A stretch of DNA of 64,000 bases from Bacteroidota bacterium. GTDB lineage: Bacteria; Bacteroidota; Bacteroidia; Bacteroidales; FEN-979. Of the stretch, positions 41,461 through 51,880 are shown one piece after another (the first letter of the stretch is position 1; each line of letters begins with the position of its first letter). Under the pieces are notes generated by a model. It did not search any database. It was not told where the DNA came from and was given only the letters and a program-made list of their open reading frames with translations. The DNA lies in assembly GCA_026391795.1 (NCBI GenBank), contig JAPLDI010000045.1, forward strand, positions 1 through 64,000, written 5' to 3'. A program made the translations under genes and the position numbers.

Positions 41461-43384
41461 TTCTTTGTTTCGCCATCTCTTCCAGCCGTTTCTGGAATCC
41501 GGATTTCTTGACCGGTTTCTTCTTGTTGGCCTCAATCTGCGCATGAAGTTTCTTCTCATCAATCGTTGACCGGATGATGTAGATCTGTGCAAACGTGAGA
41601 AGGTTGGCAAGCAGGTAATAGTAACTCAATCCCGAAGAATAATCGTTGAACCAGAAGAGGAACATCACAGGCATGAGGTACATCATCGTCTTCATGCCGG
41701 GCATCTGGCTTTGGGTGGAACCCATCATCTGTTCATTGATACGGGTGTAGAAAATGCTGGAGATGGTCATCAGCAGGGCAAAGAGGCTGATGTGGTCACC
41801 ATACCAGGGAATGGTAAACCCGCCCGGGAAAGTATAGATGGAGTCATAGGAGGAAAGGTCAGTGGCCCACAGGAATGACGACTGCCGAAGCTCGATGGAG
41901 GAGGGGAAAAACCGGAACATGGCAATCAGGATGGGCATCTGCAGAAGCAGAGGGATACACCCGGCCATCGGGTTCACACCTGCACGCTTATACAGATCCA
42001 TGGTGGCCTGCTGCTTCTTCATGGCATCCTCTTTCTTCGAAAACTTTTTGGTCAGTTCATCAATGTCGGGTTTCAATGCCCTCATCTTGGCTGAGGACTT
42101 ATACGTTTTGAATGCGATCGGGAACAGTACCAATTTTAGAAGGATGGTCAGGATAAGGATGATGATCCCGTAGTTCCACCCGAAATTTCCGAAGAAGGTG
42201 AAGACCGGGATCACAGCCCATATATTGATCCATGCCATCGGGGCGAAACTCCATCCCAGCGGGATCTGACGTTCCATCCCCAGCCCGTACTTTTTCAAAC
42301 CATAAAACTTCATCGGTCCAAAGTACATCGAAAGAGGAATGGATTTGGTCTCGGCAGGCACAAAAGAGATCCCGGCTTCGGCCGACATCGACCGCAGGTA
42401 TCTTGCGTTTCTTGGTAAAGTCAGGGTTTTAACCCTGGGATCAGTAAAGAAATCGTTGGCTATGACGGTGGAAGCAAAAAACTGCTGTTTGAAGGAGATC
42501 CATTTGACCCTTTCGTTCTTCAGGTCTTTTGACTGGTCTTTTGTCTCGGTGAGGTAATCCACTTTGTCCTCAAAGAACTTGTAATATACCGTGGAGTTAA
42601 GCCGCTCCATCTTGACGCTTTTCTCCTGGCGATTCAGGTTTTCTTCCCAGTTCAGCACAAGGAACTTTGTCCCGGGATCAAACACATCTGTCATTCCTGA
42701 GAAATTCATGCGGAACCCCAGCATGTATTGATCGCCCAGGAGAGTATAGACAAATTCGATGTATTTTTTTGTGTTCAGCGCAGTATCGGAGGCATCCACA
42801 TAGAGCCGCATGGCAAACTGCAGGGAATCTTTTCCTGTAACGGTAAGGGAACCCGCGTTCTCTTTACCGGTTAAAACAGGTCTGAAATAGAGTTTATCGG
42901 TATAGATATCCCGGTTGTTGACAAAAAAATGAAATCCGAAATGAAGGGAGTCATCATCCATCAGGATCAGGGGCTGTCCATCCCAGGCTTTGTATTTCTT
43001 CAGTTCCACATATTCGATCTTCCCTCCTTTTGAAGAGATCCTGAGTTTCAGAACCTCGTTCTCGAGCGTGAAGGATTCATTTTTCCCTGCAGCGGAACCG
43101 GCGAAAACGCTCAACTGCTCCTTCAGGCCTTCGCGGCTGAGTTTAATGCTGTCGGAAGGAGTTCCTGACTGTATCTTAAGCTTTCGTTCGGCCTGTGCAA
43201 GGGCCTGTTCACGGGCCTGCGCTGCAATCGCCACATCCCGCTTCTGCTTTTCTGTAAAGTTAATGCTGTCGTACTTCCTTTTCTGGACATCCATCTCTTT
43301 TTTGGATGGGGTCATCAGGTAGCTGTAGGCGATGAAGATCCCGAAAATCAAAAGGAGTCCGATGATCGTGTTCTTGTTATTCAT
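41456..43384 (-). CDS. yidC: Membrane protein insertase YidC
   Basis: 642 residues. The first membrane helix (IGLLLIFGIFIAYSYLM) is followed by a large periplasmic domain (about residues 60-350). The conserved insertase core then begins with WNYGIIILILTILLKLVLFPI and includes KMRALKPDIDELTKKF, GCIPLLLQMPILIAMFRFF and the last helices, with a basic C-terminal tail (KKPVKKSGFQKRL). It inserts inner-membrane proteins with or without SecYEG. pyrG lies 119 bp upstream in the same direction, and yidC has its own promoter-like sequence. Confidence 0.96.
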   Translation of the reverse strand: MNNKNTIIGLLLIFGIFIAYSYLMTPSKKEMDVQKRKYDSINFTEKQKRDVAIAAQAREQALAQAERKLKIQSGTPSDSIKLSREGLKEQLSVFAGSAAGKNESFTLENEVLKLRISSKGGKIEYVELKKYKAWDGQPLILMDDDSLHFGFHFFVNNRDIYTDKLYFRPVLTGKENAGSLTVTGKDSLQFAMRLYVDASDTALNTKKYIEFVYTLLGDQYMLGFRMNFSGMTDVFDPGTKFLVLNWEENLNRQEKSVKMERLNSTVYYKFFEDKVDYLTETKDQSKDLKNERVKWISFKQQFFASTVIANDFFTDPRVKTLTLPRNARYLRSMSAEAGISFVPAETKSIPLSMYFGPMKFYGLKKYGLGMERQIPLGWSFAPMAWINIWAVIPVFTFFGNFGWNYGIIILILTILLKLVLFPIAFKTYKSSAKMRALKPDIDELTKKFSKKEDAMKKQQATMDLYKRAGVNPMAGCIPLLLQMPILIAMFRFFPSSIELRQSSFLWATDLSSYDSIYTFPGGFTIPWYGDHISLFALLMTISSIFYTRINEQMMGSTQSQMPGMKTMMYLMPVMFLFWFNDYSSGLSYYYLLANLLTFAQIYIIRSTIDEKKLHAQIEANKKKPVKKSGFQKRLEEMAKQRR

Positions 43385-43446
43385 GAATCGTGAATGATGT
43401 TTTCAATTGTGAATCTCCGGCCTCTGCCGGACAGGATTTGGGTGTG

Positions 43447-43476
43447 CAAAGATACTGGAAAAGTTAATACGACAAA
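43447..43476 (-). promoter_or_regulatory. Candidate promoter of yidC
   Basis: Minus-strand TTTG at 43476-43473, then TATCTTTG at 43454-43447 with 18 nt between, one short of the usual 19. The ATG is at 43384. Confidence 0.55.
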
Positions 43477-43503
43477 GCGATTGCAGGAAAGCTGATCATC
43501 CTC

Positions 43504-45135
43504 CTATTTCCGTTTGACACGTTTCTTCCGTCCTGCGTGGTCGATGGCAGCCTTGGCAAATGCCTTGAAGATGGGGTGCGGGTTGGCTACGGTACTTTTA
43601 AATTCAGGATGAAACTGCACCCCGATGAACCAGGGGTGGCCTTTGAGTTCGACGATCTCAACAAGGTTGTCCTTTTCGTTGATTCCCACGGGAATCATTC
43701 CTGCTTTCTGGTATTGTTCCAGGTAGGCATTGTTGAATTCATAACGGTGTCGGTGCCGTTCAGAAATGTTCTCCGTTTTGTAGATATCGAAAATTTTCGA
43801 TCCTTTTTTCAGACGGCACGGATAGGCTCCCAGCCGCATGGTTCCTCCCAGCCCGGAGATCTTCTTCTGCATCTCCATCATATCGATGACCGGATATCGC
43901 GTGGTCTTGTCAAACTCCGTGGAATTGGCTCCTTCCAGTCCAAGCACATGACGTCCGAACTCTACAACGGCACATTGCATCCCCAGGCAGATACCCAGGA
44001 ACGGGATCTCATTTTCACGGGCATACTGGATGGCTGTGATCTTTCCTTCGATCCCGCGGTGACCGAACCCCGGGGCAACCAGGATGCCGTTCAATCCGGC
44101 AAGTTTCTCCCCGACATTCGAATCCGTGATCGTCTCCGAGTGGATGGTCCGCACATTGATCCTGCACTGGTTAGCCGCACCTGCATGGATGAAAGATTCA
44201 TTGATGGATTTATAGGCATCCTTCAGTTCAACATATTTTCCAACAAGCCCGATGGTCACCTCTTTATTCGGATTCTTCAGTTTGAACAGGAATTTCTCCC
44301 AGTCGGCAAGATCGGGTTCCTGTGTACATTTCACCTTCACCTTCTTCAGGATCTCGTTATCCAGACCTTCCGCATGCATCAGCAGGGGAACATCGTAGAT
44401 CGATTCGGCATCGATGCATTCGATTACCGACGTAGGAGCCACGTTGCAGAAAAGGGCGATCTTCTTTTTCAATCCTGCTGAGAGATGTTTTTCCGTCCGG
44501 CATACGATAATATCCGGCTGAACTCCCGACTCAAGCAGGGTTTTCACGGAATGTTGGGTCGGCTTGGTTTTCAGTTCACCGGCGGCAGCCAGGTAAGGAA
44601 CAAGAGTAAGGTGAACCACCACACAGTTTTTTCCCAGCTCCCAGCGCATCTGACGAACCGCTTCAATGTATGGCAGCGATTCAATATCGCCCACGGTCCC
44701 CCCGATCTCAGTGATGACAAAATCGTAATTCCCCTTATGCGAAAGCAGCATGATCCTGTATTTGATCTCATCGGTGATGTGCGGGATTACCTGGACAGTC
44801 TCTCCAAGGTACTCTCCCTGCCTTTCCTTTGTGATGACCGACTGGTAGATGATGCCGGTGGTGATGTTGTTTGCCTGGGAAGTGGGCACATTCGAGAACC
44901 GTTCATAATGGCCAAGGTCGAGGTCGGTCTCCGCCCCGTCTTCCGTGACGAAACATTCACCGTGTTCATACGGATTCAGTGTACCAGGGTCGATGTTGAT
45001 ATAGGGATCCAGTTTCTGGGTGGTGACGGAAAATCCTCTTGCTTTCAGTAATTTGGCAATAGAGGCCGAAATGATTCCTTTACCCAGGGAGGAGGATACC
45101 CCGCCGGTCACGAAAATGTATTTTGTCTTTGACAT
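43504..45135 (-). CDS. pyrG: CTP synthase
   Basis: 543 residues. The N-terminal synthetase domain ([40 protein letters not shown]) is followed by a class I glutamine amidotransferase domain from about residue 290, with the cysteine in [14 protein letters not shown] and the His/Glu pair in [10 protein letters not shown]. It converts UTP to CTP with glutamine as nitrogen donor. Full length for the family. Divergent from gapA across 180 bp that hold a promoter for each. Confidence 0.97.
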   Translation of the reverse strand: MSKTKYIFVTGGVSSSLGKGIISASIAKLLKARGFSVTTQKLDPYINIDPGTLNPYEHGECFVTEDGAETDLDLGHYERFSNVPTSQANNITTGIIYQSVITKERQGEYLGETVQVIPHITDEIKYRIMLLSHKGNYDFVITEIGGTVGDIESLPYIEAVRQMRWELGKNCVVVHLTLVPYLAAAGELKTKPTQHSVKTLLESGVQPDIIVCRTEKHLSAGLKKKIALFCNVAPTSVIECIDAESIYDVPLLMHAEGLDNEILKKVKVKCTQEPDLADWEKFLFKLKNPNKEVTIGLVGKYVELKDAYKSINESFIHAGAANQCRINVRTIHSETITDSNVGEKLAGLNGILVAPGFGHRGIEGKITAIQYARENEIPFLGICLGMQCAVVEFGRHVLGLEGANSTEFDKTTRYPVIDMMEMQKKISGLGGTMRLGAYPCRLKKGSKIFDIYKTENISERHRHRYEFNNAYLEQYQKAGMIPVGINEKDNLVEIVELKGHPWFIGVQFHPEFKSTVANPHPIFKAFAKAAIDHAGRKKRVKRK

Positions 45136-45165
45136 CAGGATGTGTGCTTTACTTCATAGAAAAAG

Positions 45166-45173
45166 CAAAAATA
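45166..45173 (-). promoter_or_regulatory. Candidate -7 box of pyrG
   Basis: Minus-strand TATTTTTG at 45173-45166 matches TAnnTTTG, about 30 bp upstream of the ATG at 45135. The -33 region is only partial. Confidence 0.45.
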
Positions 45174-45260
45174 AGGCTTTAATTTAGGATAAGAAAGGAT
45201 TTGAGAATGAATTCTGTTCACAAAATTTTAAACATTTTTTTTCGTTACCTCCATAATCCT

Positions 45261-45268
45261 TAATTTTG
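45261..45268 (+). promoter_or_regulatory. -7 box of gapA
   Basis: TAATTTTG, identical to the isocitrate dehydrogenase -7 box, 47 bp upstream of the gapA ATG at 45316. Upstream is a T-run rather than a clear TTTG. Confidence 0.55.
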
Positions 45269-45288
45269 CAGCCGCATTTGAAAATTAA

Positions 45289-46320
<1,032 letters not shown>

Positions 46321-46337
46321 CGAGTTTAAACTTATCA

Positions 46338-46367
46338 TAAAAAAGGGGAAGATCACTTCCCCTTTTT
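46338..46367. terminator. Bidirectional intrinsic terminator between gapA and the TPR gene
   Basis: AAAAAGGGGAAG, loop ATCA, CTTCCCCTTTTT: a 12-bp stem whose A and T flanks supply a U-tract in both directions. It sits between the convergent ends of gapA (46320) and the TPR protein gene (46372), and is the clearest intrinsic terminator in the window. Confidence 0.85.
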
Positions 46368-46371
46368 CTTT

Positions 46372-48426
46372 TTATTTTGCCAATACGCTGAGCTTTTCCA
46401 GATACTTTTCGTTGACAGCATATCCAGCCTGCCTGGCCTTCAGGGCATCACGGTACGCTTCAGCGTAAGCCCTCCTTCCCTCGTTTGCGAGCGCACGGAT
46501 GTAGTAAACCTGCCCATCATCAGGAAAAAGCCCGAGGGCATGGTCACATTGGCGCACCGCTTCATCGTACGATTGTTTTTTATACAGGCTGATGGCGATG
46601 TTCACCGTTGCATCCCTCCTTCCGGGCTCGATCTCAAGGACCTTGCGGAAGTCTGCAATCGCCTCATCATAACGGTTGAGGTTGTCTTCATAGAGGATCC
46701 CCCTTCTGAGCCAGGCGTCCGGCGTGCCGGATGAAACCCTGATCGCTTCCGTGTATACGCTTTCCGCCTGGCTGTATTGTCCAAGCCGGGTGAGGTTTAT
46801 CCCTTTTAATACATACCCTTTTGGATTGTTCGGCGCAATGATGACCGCTTCGTCAAAAACCTTGAGGGCTTCGGCATACTCTCCTCTGTTTTCATAGGCG
46901 ATGCCAAGGTTGTAACGGGCTTCAGCGTCGAAAGGGCTGGAAGGCTCATGGAGGGAAATCACTTTCTGAAAATCCACGATGGCCAGTGAGTCATTCTTTA
47001 CCTGGTTAAGATAGATAGTTCCCCGTAACATGTAAGGCACTGCGGGCGGGTTCCGCTCGCACGACTTATCAGCATATTCCAGTGCTTCCTGGTAATTACC
47101 CGAATTGTACTGCTGGAGTCCTACGCCAAAATATCCGCGCCAGTAGCCCGGGTATTTTTCAATGACATCGTTCCAGAACGTAAGGTTATCCTTCCATATT
47201 TTGGAACGCTGAACGGTAATCATGGAAAAAATCACCAGGATCGCAATCGTCGCCGCCAAAGACAAGTACTTCCATCTCCCCGGCTGGCTGAACCGCGCAT
47301 AGAGCTGGCCGGCAATGAAAAAAAGGCCGATGTAGGGTATGTAGGTGTAACGCTCGTTTATCAGCGAATCGCCGACCGGAACCAGTTTGATCATGACCGA
47401 AACCGTGATAAGGTAGAAGAAGAAGCCGAACAGGAAATCTTTGGTTCTTCGCAGGGACCGGAATGCAAAAAATACCAGAAGTATCAGAAGAGCCGGCAGG
47501 AGAAAGAAATACCAGGGGAAGGATCCCAGTTGAGAATACGTATAGGGATGAACGGCTGAAAGATGAACCGGCACAACCAGTTTGAAAAGGTAGGTCATCA
47601 GTCCGTAGCAGGCGTTCAATGCACTCGAAACAGAAACCGGATGCTGTTCATTGAGGGCAGTCACTTCAACCTGCGCCCGGATTGCAAGGATGCCAAAGAA
47701 CAGGCTGAGCACCAGGAAGGGGATCTTCTCAAGAAAGAGTCGTATGCTGATTTTCCTTCCTTTGTAATAATCAAAAAGAAAAAACAAAACCGGGAGTGTG
47801 ACGGCCTGGGCCTTGGCAAGGTTTGAAAGAATGAAGAGGAGGAAAGCCATGCCCAGGAGCAGGGATTTCTCTGTCTTCAGGTAACAGATATAAAGCATGG
47901 CGCCTCCGAGGTAGAATGCCCCGTAAAGAACATCCTTCAGCTCCGACACCCAGACAACCGACTCCACGTGCATGGGATGAACTGCGAACAGGGCGGCTGT
48001 GAAGGCAGCCGATTTCCACCCTTTGCGATCGGTCAGTTCATAAACAAGAAAAAAGACGAGGGTGACATTCACCAGGTGGAGCAGGATGTTGTTCAGATGA
48101 AACCAGAAAGGGCTTACCCCGGCATACAGGTCAGGATCGCCATGCGGAAAAACCAGCCATTCGCAATGAAGCCACAGAAGGGTCAGAGGATGGTAATTCC
48201 CGAGGTAGAATGTGGAGAAGGAAAAAACCTCGCGGAAACTGAAACTTTTAAGAAAAGGATTTTCATAGGTATAGCTGTGATCATCCCAAAGGATTAGGCC
48301 ATTCCCGAGGACGGGAAGAAAAATAATAAATGTGGCAGCAAGAATGATCAGCAAAGGAATATAAGGGCGGACCGTGGCTGATGAGGCCCCGTTGACAGCG
48401 TGTTTCCCGCTCAGTTTTTTCTTCAT
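46372..48426 (-). CDS. Multi-pass membrane protein with C-terminal TPR repeats (TMTC/GT-C-like)
   Basis: 684 residues. The N-terminal 400 or so residues hold many hydrophobic segments. The first is followed by an outward loop with a D-D pair (ILWDDHSYTYENP), the layout of GT-C glycosyltransferases and the TMTC-type O-mannosyltransferases, which also carry TPRs behind the membrane domain. From about residue 430 to the end there are about six to seven TPR units (for example YNLGIAYENRGEYAEALKVF). Expected role: glycosyl transfer from a lipid carrier to an exported product, though the activity is not proven by sequence. Single gene, convergent to gapA and divergent from the PhoB-like regulator. 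Confidence 0.72.
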   Translation of the reverse strand: MKKKLSGKHAVNGASSATVRPYIPLLIILAATFIIFLPVLGNGLILWDDHSYTYENPFLKSFSFREVFSFSTFYLGNYHPLTLLWLHCEWLVFPHGDPDLYAGVSPFWFHLNNILLHLVNVTLVFFLVYELTDRKGWKSAAFTAALFAVHPMHVESVVWVSELKDVLYGAFYLGGAMLYICYLKTEKSLLLGMAFLLFILSNLAKAQAVTLPVLFFLFDYYKGRKISIRLFLEKIPFLVLSLFFGILAIRAQVEVTALNEQHPVSVSSALNACYGLMTYLFKLVVPVHLSAVHPYTYSQLGSFPWYFFLLPALLILLVFFAFRSLRRTKDFLFGFFFYLITVSVMIKLVPVGDSLINERYTYIPYIGLFFIAGQLYARFSQPGRWKYLSLAATIAILVIFSMITVQRSKIWKDNLTFWNDVIEKYPGYWRGYFGVGLQQYNSGNYQEALEYADKSCERNPPAVPYMLRGTIYLNQVKNDSLAIVDFQKVISLHEPSSPFDAEARYNLGIAYENRGEYAEALKVFDEAVIIAPNNPKGYVLKGINLTRLGQYSQAESVYTEAIRVSSGTPDAWLRRGILYEDNLNRYDEAIADFRKVLEIEPGRRDATVNIAISLYKKQSYDEAVRQCDHALGLFPDDGQVYYIRALANEGRRAYAEAYRDALKARQAGYAVNEKYLEKLSVLAK

Positions 48427-48446
48427 GATAACGGTAATCAGGTGTA

Positions 48447-48454
48447 CAAATTTA
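48447..48454 (-). promoter_or_regulatory. Candidate -7 box of the TPR membrane protein gene
   Basis: Minus-strand TAAATTTG at 48454-48447, 21 bp before the ATG at 48426. No clear -33 box. It lies in the same short region as the PhoB-like promoter. Confidence 0.4.
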
Positions 48455-48472
48455 TCAATTCAGTACTGAATA

Positions 48473-48517
48473 TTAATATTTTGTTAACTAGTCATACTGA
48501 ATTCCTTATTACTTTTG
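48473..48517 (+). promoter_or_regulatory. Promoter region of the PhoB-like regulator with a two-unit Pho-box-like repeat
   Basis: TACTTTTG at 48510-48517 matches the -7 consensus, 18 bp before the ATG at 48535. Upstream, TTAATA (48473) and TTAACT (48484) lie 11 bp apart, the period of Pho boxes and of the element in front of the phosphate porin. This would allow autoregulation; two units are weak evidence. Confidence 0.4.
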
Positions 48518-48534
48518 AACTTTATCAGAAAAAA

Positions 48535-49218
48535 ATGGATAAATCCGACTATAAGATACTTCTCGTTGACGACGAACCCGATATCCTCGAATTTGTAGGA
48601 TATAACATTCGAAAAGAAGGCTATACGCTTTTCACCTGTTCCAACGGGAAGGATGCCATACAGACTGCAAGAAAGGAGATCCCGCACCTTATTATCCTTG
48701 ACATCATGATGCCGGGAATCGATGGGATCGAAACCTGCATCGAACTTCGCAAGATCGAAGCCCTAAAATCCACGCTCATTGCATTCCTGACAGCCCGTAG
48801 TGAAGATTTTTCGCAGATCGCGGGTCTGGATGCCGGAGGCGATGATTATATTACGAAACCGATCAAACCGCGCGTGCTCATCAGCCGTATCAATGCTTTG
48901 CTCAGGAGATCACCGGAAATGCCGGAGATTGAAAAGCGGATCATCGTCGGGGATATCATTATCGACCGGGAAAAATTCATCATCCTGAAAAACGGAGAAG
49001 AGATCAATCTTCCGCGCAAGGAATTTGAGCTTCTCGAACTGCTGGCCTCCAGGCCAGATAAGGTTTTCACCCGGGAACAGATCTTCGAAGAGGTATGGGG
49101 CAATGATGTGGTTGTCGGCGACCGGACTATCGATGTCCACATCCGGAGGATCCGGGAGAAACTGGGATCCGATAACATCAAAACAGTAAAAGGCGTAGGC
49201 TACAAATATGAATCCTGA
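48535..49218 (+). CDS. OmpR/PhoB-family response regulator, probable phosphate regulator
   Basis: 227 residues. Receiver domain with acidic pair Asp12/Asp13 (LLVDDEPDILEF), phosphoacceptor Asp56 (LDIMMPGIDG) and Lys108 (YITKPIKP). A winged-helix domain from about residue 130 includes LPRKEFELLELLASRP and the recognition-helix region GDRTIDVHIRRIREKLG. The ATG at 48535 follows a -7 box; a longer frame would begin upstream of it. The kinase gene overlaps its end by 11 bp, and the phosphate transport cluster is convergent next door, so this is most likely the PhoB equivalent. Confidence 0.9.
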   Translation: MDKSDYKILLVDDEPDILEFVGYNIRKEGYTLFTCSNGKDAIQTARKEIPHLIILDIMMPGIDGIETCIELRKIEALKSTLIAFLTARSEDFSQIAGLDAGGDDYITKPIKPRVLISRINALLRRSPEMPEIEKRIIVGDIIIDREKFIILKNGEEINLPRKEFELLELLASRPDKVFTREQIFEEVWGNDVVVGDRTIDVHIRRIREKLGSDNIKTVKGVGYKYES

Positions 49219-50275
49219 CCGGAACATAAGTCCCAGTACCTGGATGCTGATCAACTCTTCTGCGATCATCATCGTTCTTTCGTGTCTTTACATTGTTTCG
49301 GCCCTTGCCATGGAGGAAAACATCCTCTGGATCCCTCTGCTGATAACCGATGCCGGCGTATTCCTCCTCTCCTACTTCATCTACCGGTACATCCTTGAGA
49401 AATTCATCTACGATAAAATAAAACTGATCTACAAGAGCATCCATAAACTCAAATCAAAAAAATCATTCAAGGAGATGGAGCTTACGCTTGATAAAGACAT
49501 TATCAGCAAGGTCAATGAAGAAGTTTCGGAATGGGCCCAGGACCGGAGGCAGGAGATCGAGGAACTGAAAAAGCTGGAAGCCTATCGCAGGGAGTTTCTC
49601 GGGAATGTTTCGCATGAGCTGAAAACACCACTCTTTAATATTCAGGGCTATATCCTGACCTTGCTCGATGGCGGTCTTGATGACCCGACGATAAACAAAG
49701 AATATCTTCAGCGATCCGGAAAGAATATCGAACGGATGATCTCAATCGTGGAAGACCTGGAAGTGATCTCCCGTTTTGAAACCGGGGAACTTAAACTCGA
49801 CATCCTTAATTTTGATATCGTGGCGCTCTCCAACGACGTGAGGGAACTGCTTGAAGTGAAAGCAAAGAGGAAACACATCCAGCTGAACATTTCAAGGGAG
49901 TTCGACAAACCGTTGTATGTTAAAGCGGATAAGGAACGGATCCGTCAGGTTCTGATAAACCTCCTCGATAACAGCATCAAATATGGCAGGGAAAACGGGT
50001 CAACAAAGGTTGATTTTTTTGATATGGACGAGAACCTCCTGATTGAAGTAAGTGACAACGGACTTGGAGTGGATGCAAAAGACATTCCAAGGCTGTTTGA
50101 ACGGTTTTTCAGGGTGGATAAAAGCCGGTCGCGCGAACAGGGGGGGTCAGGACTTGGCCTCTCTATCGTAAAACATATTATCGAGGCGCATCAGCAAACC
50201 ATCAATGTAAGAAGTTCAATTGGTGTCGGAACCACTTTTGCTTTTACACTTCAGAAGGCGGATTCTGTTCATTGA
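49208..50275 (+). CDS. PhoR-like sensor histidine kinase
   Basis: 355 residues. Two N-terminal membrane helices (about residues 11-35 and 42-65) with almost no periplasmic loop between, then a linker and a HisKA domain with His136 in NVSHELKTPLFNIQGY. The ATPase domain has the N box LLDNSIKYG, G1 DNGLGVDA, and G2 GGSGLGLSIVKHI. The lack of an outside sensing domain fits kinases such as PhoR, which read the state of the Pst transporter through PhoU rather than binding phosphate. It overlaps the regulator gene by 11 bp and the convergent phoU gene by 32 bp at its end. Confidence 0.9.
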   Translation: MNPDRNISPSTWMLINSSAIIIVLSCLYIVSALAMEENILWIPLLITDAGVFLLSYFIYRYILEKFIYDKIKLIYKSIHKLKSKKSFKEMELTLDKDIISKVNEEVSEWAQDRRQEIEELKKLEAYRREFLGNVSHELKTPLFNIQGYILTLLDGGLDDPTINKEYLQRSGKNIERMISIVEDLEVISRFETGELKLDILNFDIVALSNDVRELLEVKAKRKHIQLNISREFDKPLYVKADKERIRQVLINLLDNSIKYGRENGSTKVDFFDMDENLLIEVSDNGLGVDAKDIPRLFERFFRVDKSRSREQGGSGLGLSIVKHIIEAHQQTINVRSSIGVGTTFAFTLQKADSVH

Positions 50276-50996
50276 CACTTCCCTTATCCTCATCGGAGCC
50301 AAAGTCACGGTGCTTTTCATTCACAAACTCCTGGTCCCAGAAACGTTTTTTGTGCTTTACCAGCTTCCCTTCCACCAGGAAGTAGATCGATTCTGCAATA
50401 TTCAATGAGTACCCGGCAATCCTCTCAATCTGTGAGAGTATTATCATGAGGTTCGTAGCTACGACCACAACATCCGATTTCTTCGTCATCTGTTCAATTA
50501 TATTCTCTGAAATGACCTGGACTCGTTCACGGATGATCTCGGAATCATTATAAATGTCCTTGATGAACACTACATTCCTTGAATTCAGGATCGCAATGAC
50601 ATCCCTGACAATAGCATCGGTTGCTTCCGCTAGTTCATTGATCTTCAGCTCCTGGAGGATATCTTTATAATCACTCAATCCATCAATTCTTCTGGCAATG
50701 TTGACTGCATGGTCACCCATCCGCTCCAGGTCATTATTCATCCTGAGTGAAGCCATGATCAAACGCAGGTCGGTGGCAACCGGTTGTGTCAGCGCAAAGA
50801 TCCGCTGGCAAAGCTTGTCGATCTTGACATCGAGCTCATCCACCGCATTGTCTGTTTCAATAATTTCGCGTGCCAACTCAACATCGCAGTTAACCAGTGC
50901 AACCATGGTCTGGTGCACCTGCGAAGCCACAAGGTTCCCCATCTTCAGGATCCTTTTTTTTAATTTCTCAAGTTCGAGTTCGAAATGTCTTTCCAT
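50244..50996 (-). CDS. phoU: Phosphate signalling protein PhoU
   Basis: 250 residues, a two-fold three-helix bundle. The repeats show ELARKI-like acidic motifs (DVELAREIIETDNAVDELD; RMGDHAVNIARR) and a second copy around RIAGYSLNIAESIYFLVEG. A polar tail of about 30 residues after the second repeat makes it longer than E. coli PhoU. It links the PstSCAB transporter with the sensor kinase and keeps the response off when phosphate is ample. Its last 32 bp overlap the 3' end of the kinase gene on the other strand. Confidence 0.94.
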   Translation of the reverse strand: MERHFELELEKLKKRILKMGNLVASQVHQTMVALVNCDVELAREIIETDNAVDELDVKIDKLCQRIFALTQPVATDLRLIMASLRMNNDLERMGDHAVNIARRIDGLSDYKDILQELKINELAEATDAIVRDVIAILNSRNVVFIKDIYNDSEIIRERVQVISENIIEQMTKKSDVVVVATNLMIILSQIERIAGYSLNIAESIYFLVEGKLVKHKKRFWDQEFVNEKHRDFGSDEDKGSVNEQNPPSEV

Positions 50997-51032
50997 GTTG
51001 TATTTTCATTAACATAATTACTTATTTTCTAT

Positions 51033-51088
51033 CAGAAGTCAGAGGTCGGAGTTCAGAATTCAGACCTCCGTTCTCTGACCTCTGCCCT
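51033..51088. repeat. Degenerate heptamer array (CAGANNT family), 8 units, between pstB and phoU
   Basis: CAGAAGT, CAGAGGT, CGGAGTT, CAGAATT, CAGACCT, CCGTTCT, CTGACCT and CTGCCCT. The left and right halves are roughly reverse complements, so the RNA could fold into an imperfect hairpin. The array fills most of the only sizeable gap inside the pst cluster, apart from that before the porin gene. Confidence 0.8.
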
Positions 51089-51098
51089 CTCATTTCCA

Positions 51099-51857
51099 TC
51101 AACCAAACCTCCCCGTTATATAATCCTCTGTCTGCTTCTTCTCCGGTACCGTGAAGATCTTCTTAGTCTTGCCAAACTCGATCAGTTCACCGATATAAAA
51201 AAATGCGGTGTTGTCGCTTACACGGGCGGCTTGCTGCATGTTATGCGTGACAATGATGATCGTATAGTTTTCCTTCAGAGCATAGATCAACTCTTCTATT
51301 TTTGAAGTCGAGATCGGATCGAGTGCACTTGCAGGTTCATCCATCAGGATGATCTCGGGATCGACAGCCAGTGTCCGGGCTATACAAAGCCTTTGTTGTT
51401 GCCCCCCCGAAAGACCCAGTGCCGAATCGTGTATCCGGTCTTTCACCTCTTCCCAGATTGCAGCCCGCTGCAGAGACCGCTCTACGATTTCAGTCAACTT
51501 TTTTTTGTCGTTTATACCGTTTATCCTGGGGCCATAGGCGACATTTTCGAAAATAGATTTTGCAAACGGGTTGGATTTTTGAAACACCATTCCCACTTTC
51601 TTGCGAAGGTTTACCGAATCAACATTCTTATCATAGATATTGAAATTGTCAACCAGCACTTCCCCAGTGATTTTTACGCCGGGGATGAGGTCATTCATAC
51701 GGTTCAGCGTTCTCAGGTAAGTTGATTTTCCACAGCCGGATGGCCCGATCAGCGCGGTTACCTGTTTCTCGGGAATGTCCATCGAAATGGAATTCAGCGC
51801 AATCTTGGTTCCATAGTAGAGCGAAAGGTCTCTCGTCTTGATTTTAGTTTCTTTCAT
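51099..51857 (-). CDS. pstB: Phosphate ABC transporter ATP-binding protein PstB
   Basis: 252 residues. Walker [21 protein letters not shown]-loop FQKSNPF, signature [12 protein letters not shown], Walker [14 protein letters not shown] and switch His in [27 protein letters not shown] is typical of PstB. It powers high-affinity phosphate import with PstA and PstC. It follows pstA by 23 bp and precedes phoU by 102 bp containing a heptamer array. Confidence 0.97.
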   Translation of the reverse strand: MKETKIKTRDLSLYYGTKIALNSISMDIPEKQVTALIGPSGCGKSTYLRTLNRMNDLIPGVKITGEVLVDNFNIYDKNVDSVNLRKKVGMVFQKSNPFAKSIFENVAYGPRINGINDKKKLTEIVERSLQRAAIWEEVKDRIHDSALGLSGGQQQRLCIARTLAVDPEIILMDEPASALDPISTSKIEELIYALKENYTIIIVTHNMQQAARVSDNTAFFYIGELIEFGKTKKIFTVPEKKQTEDYITGRFG

Positions 51858-51880
51858 TGTGATTCTTCTACTTCATATTT

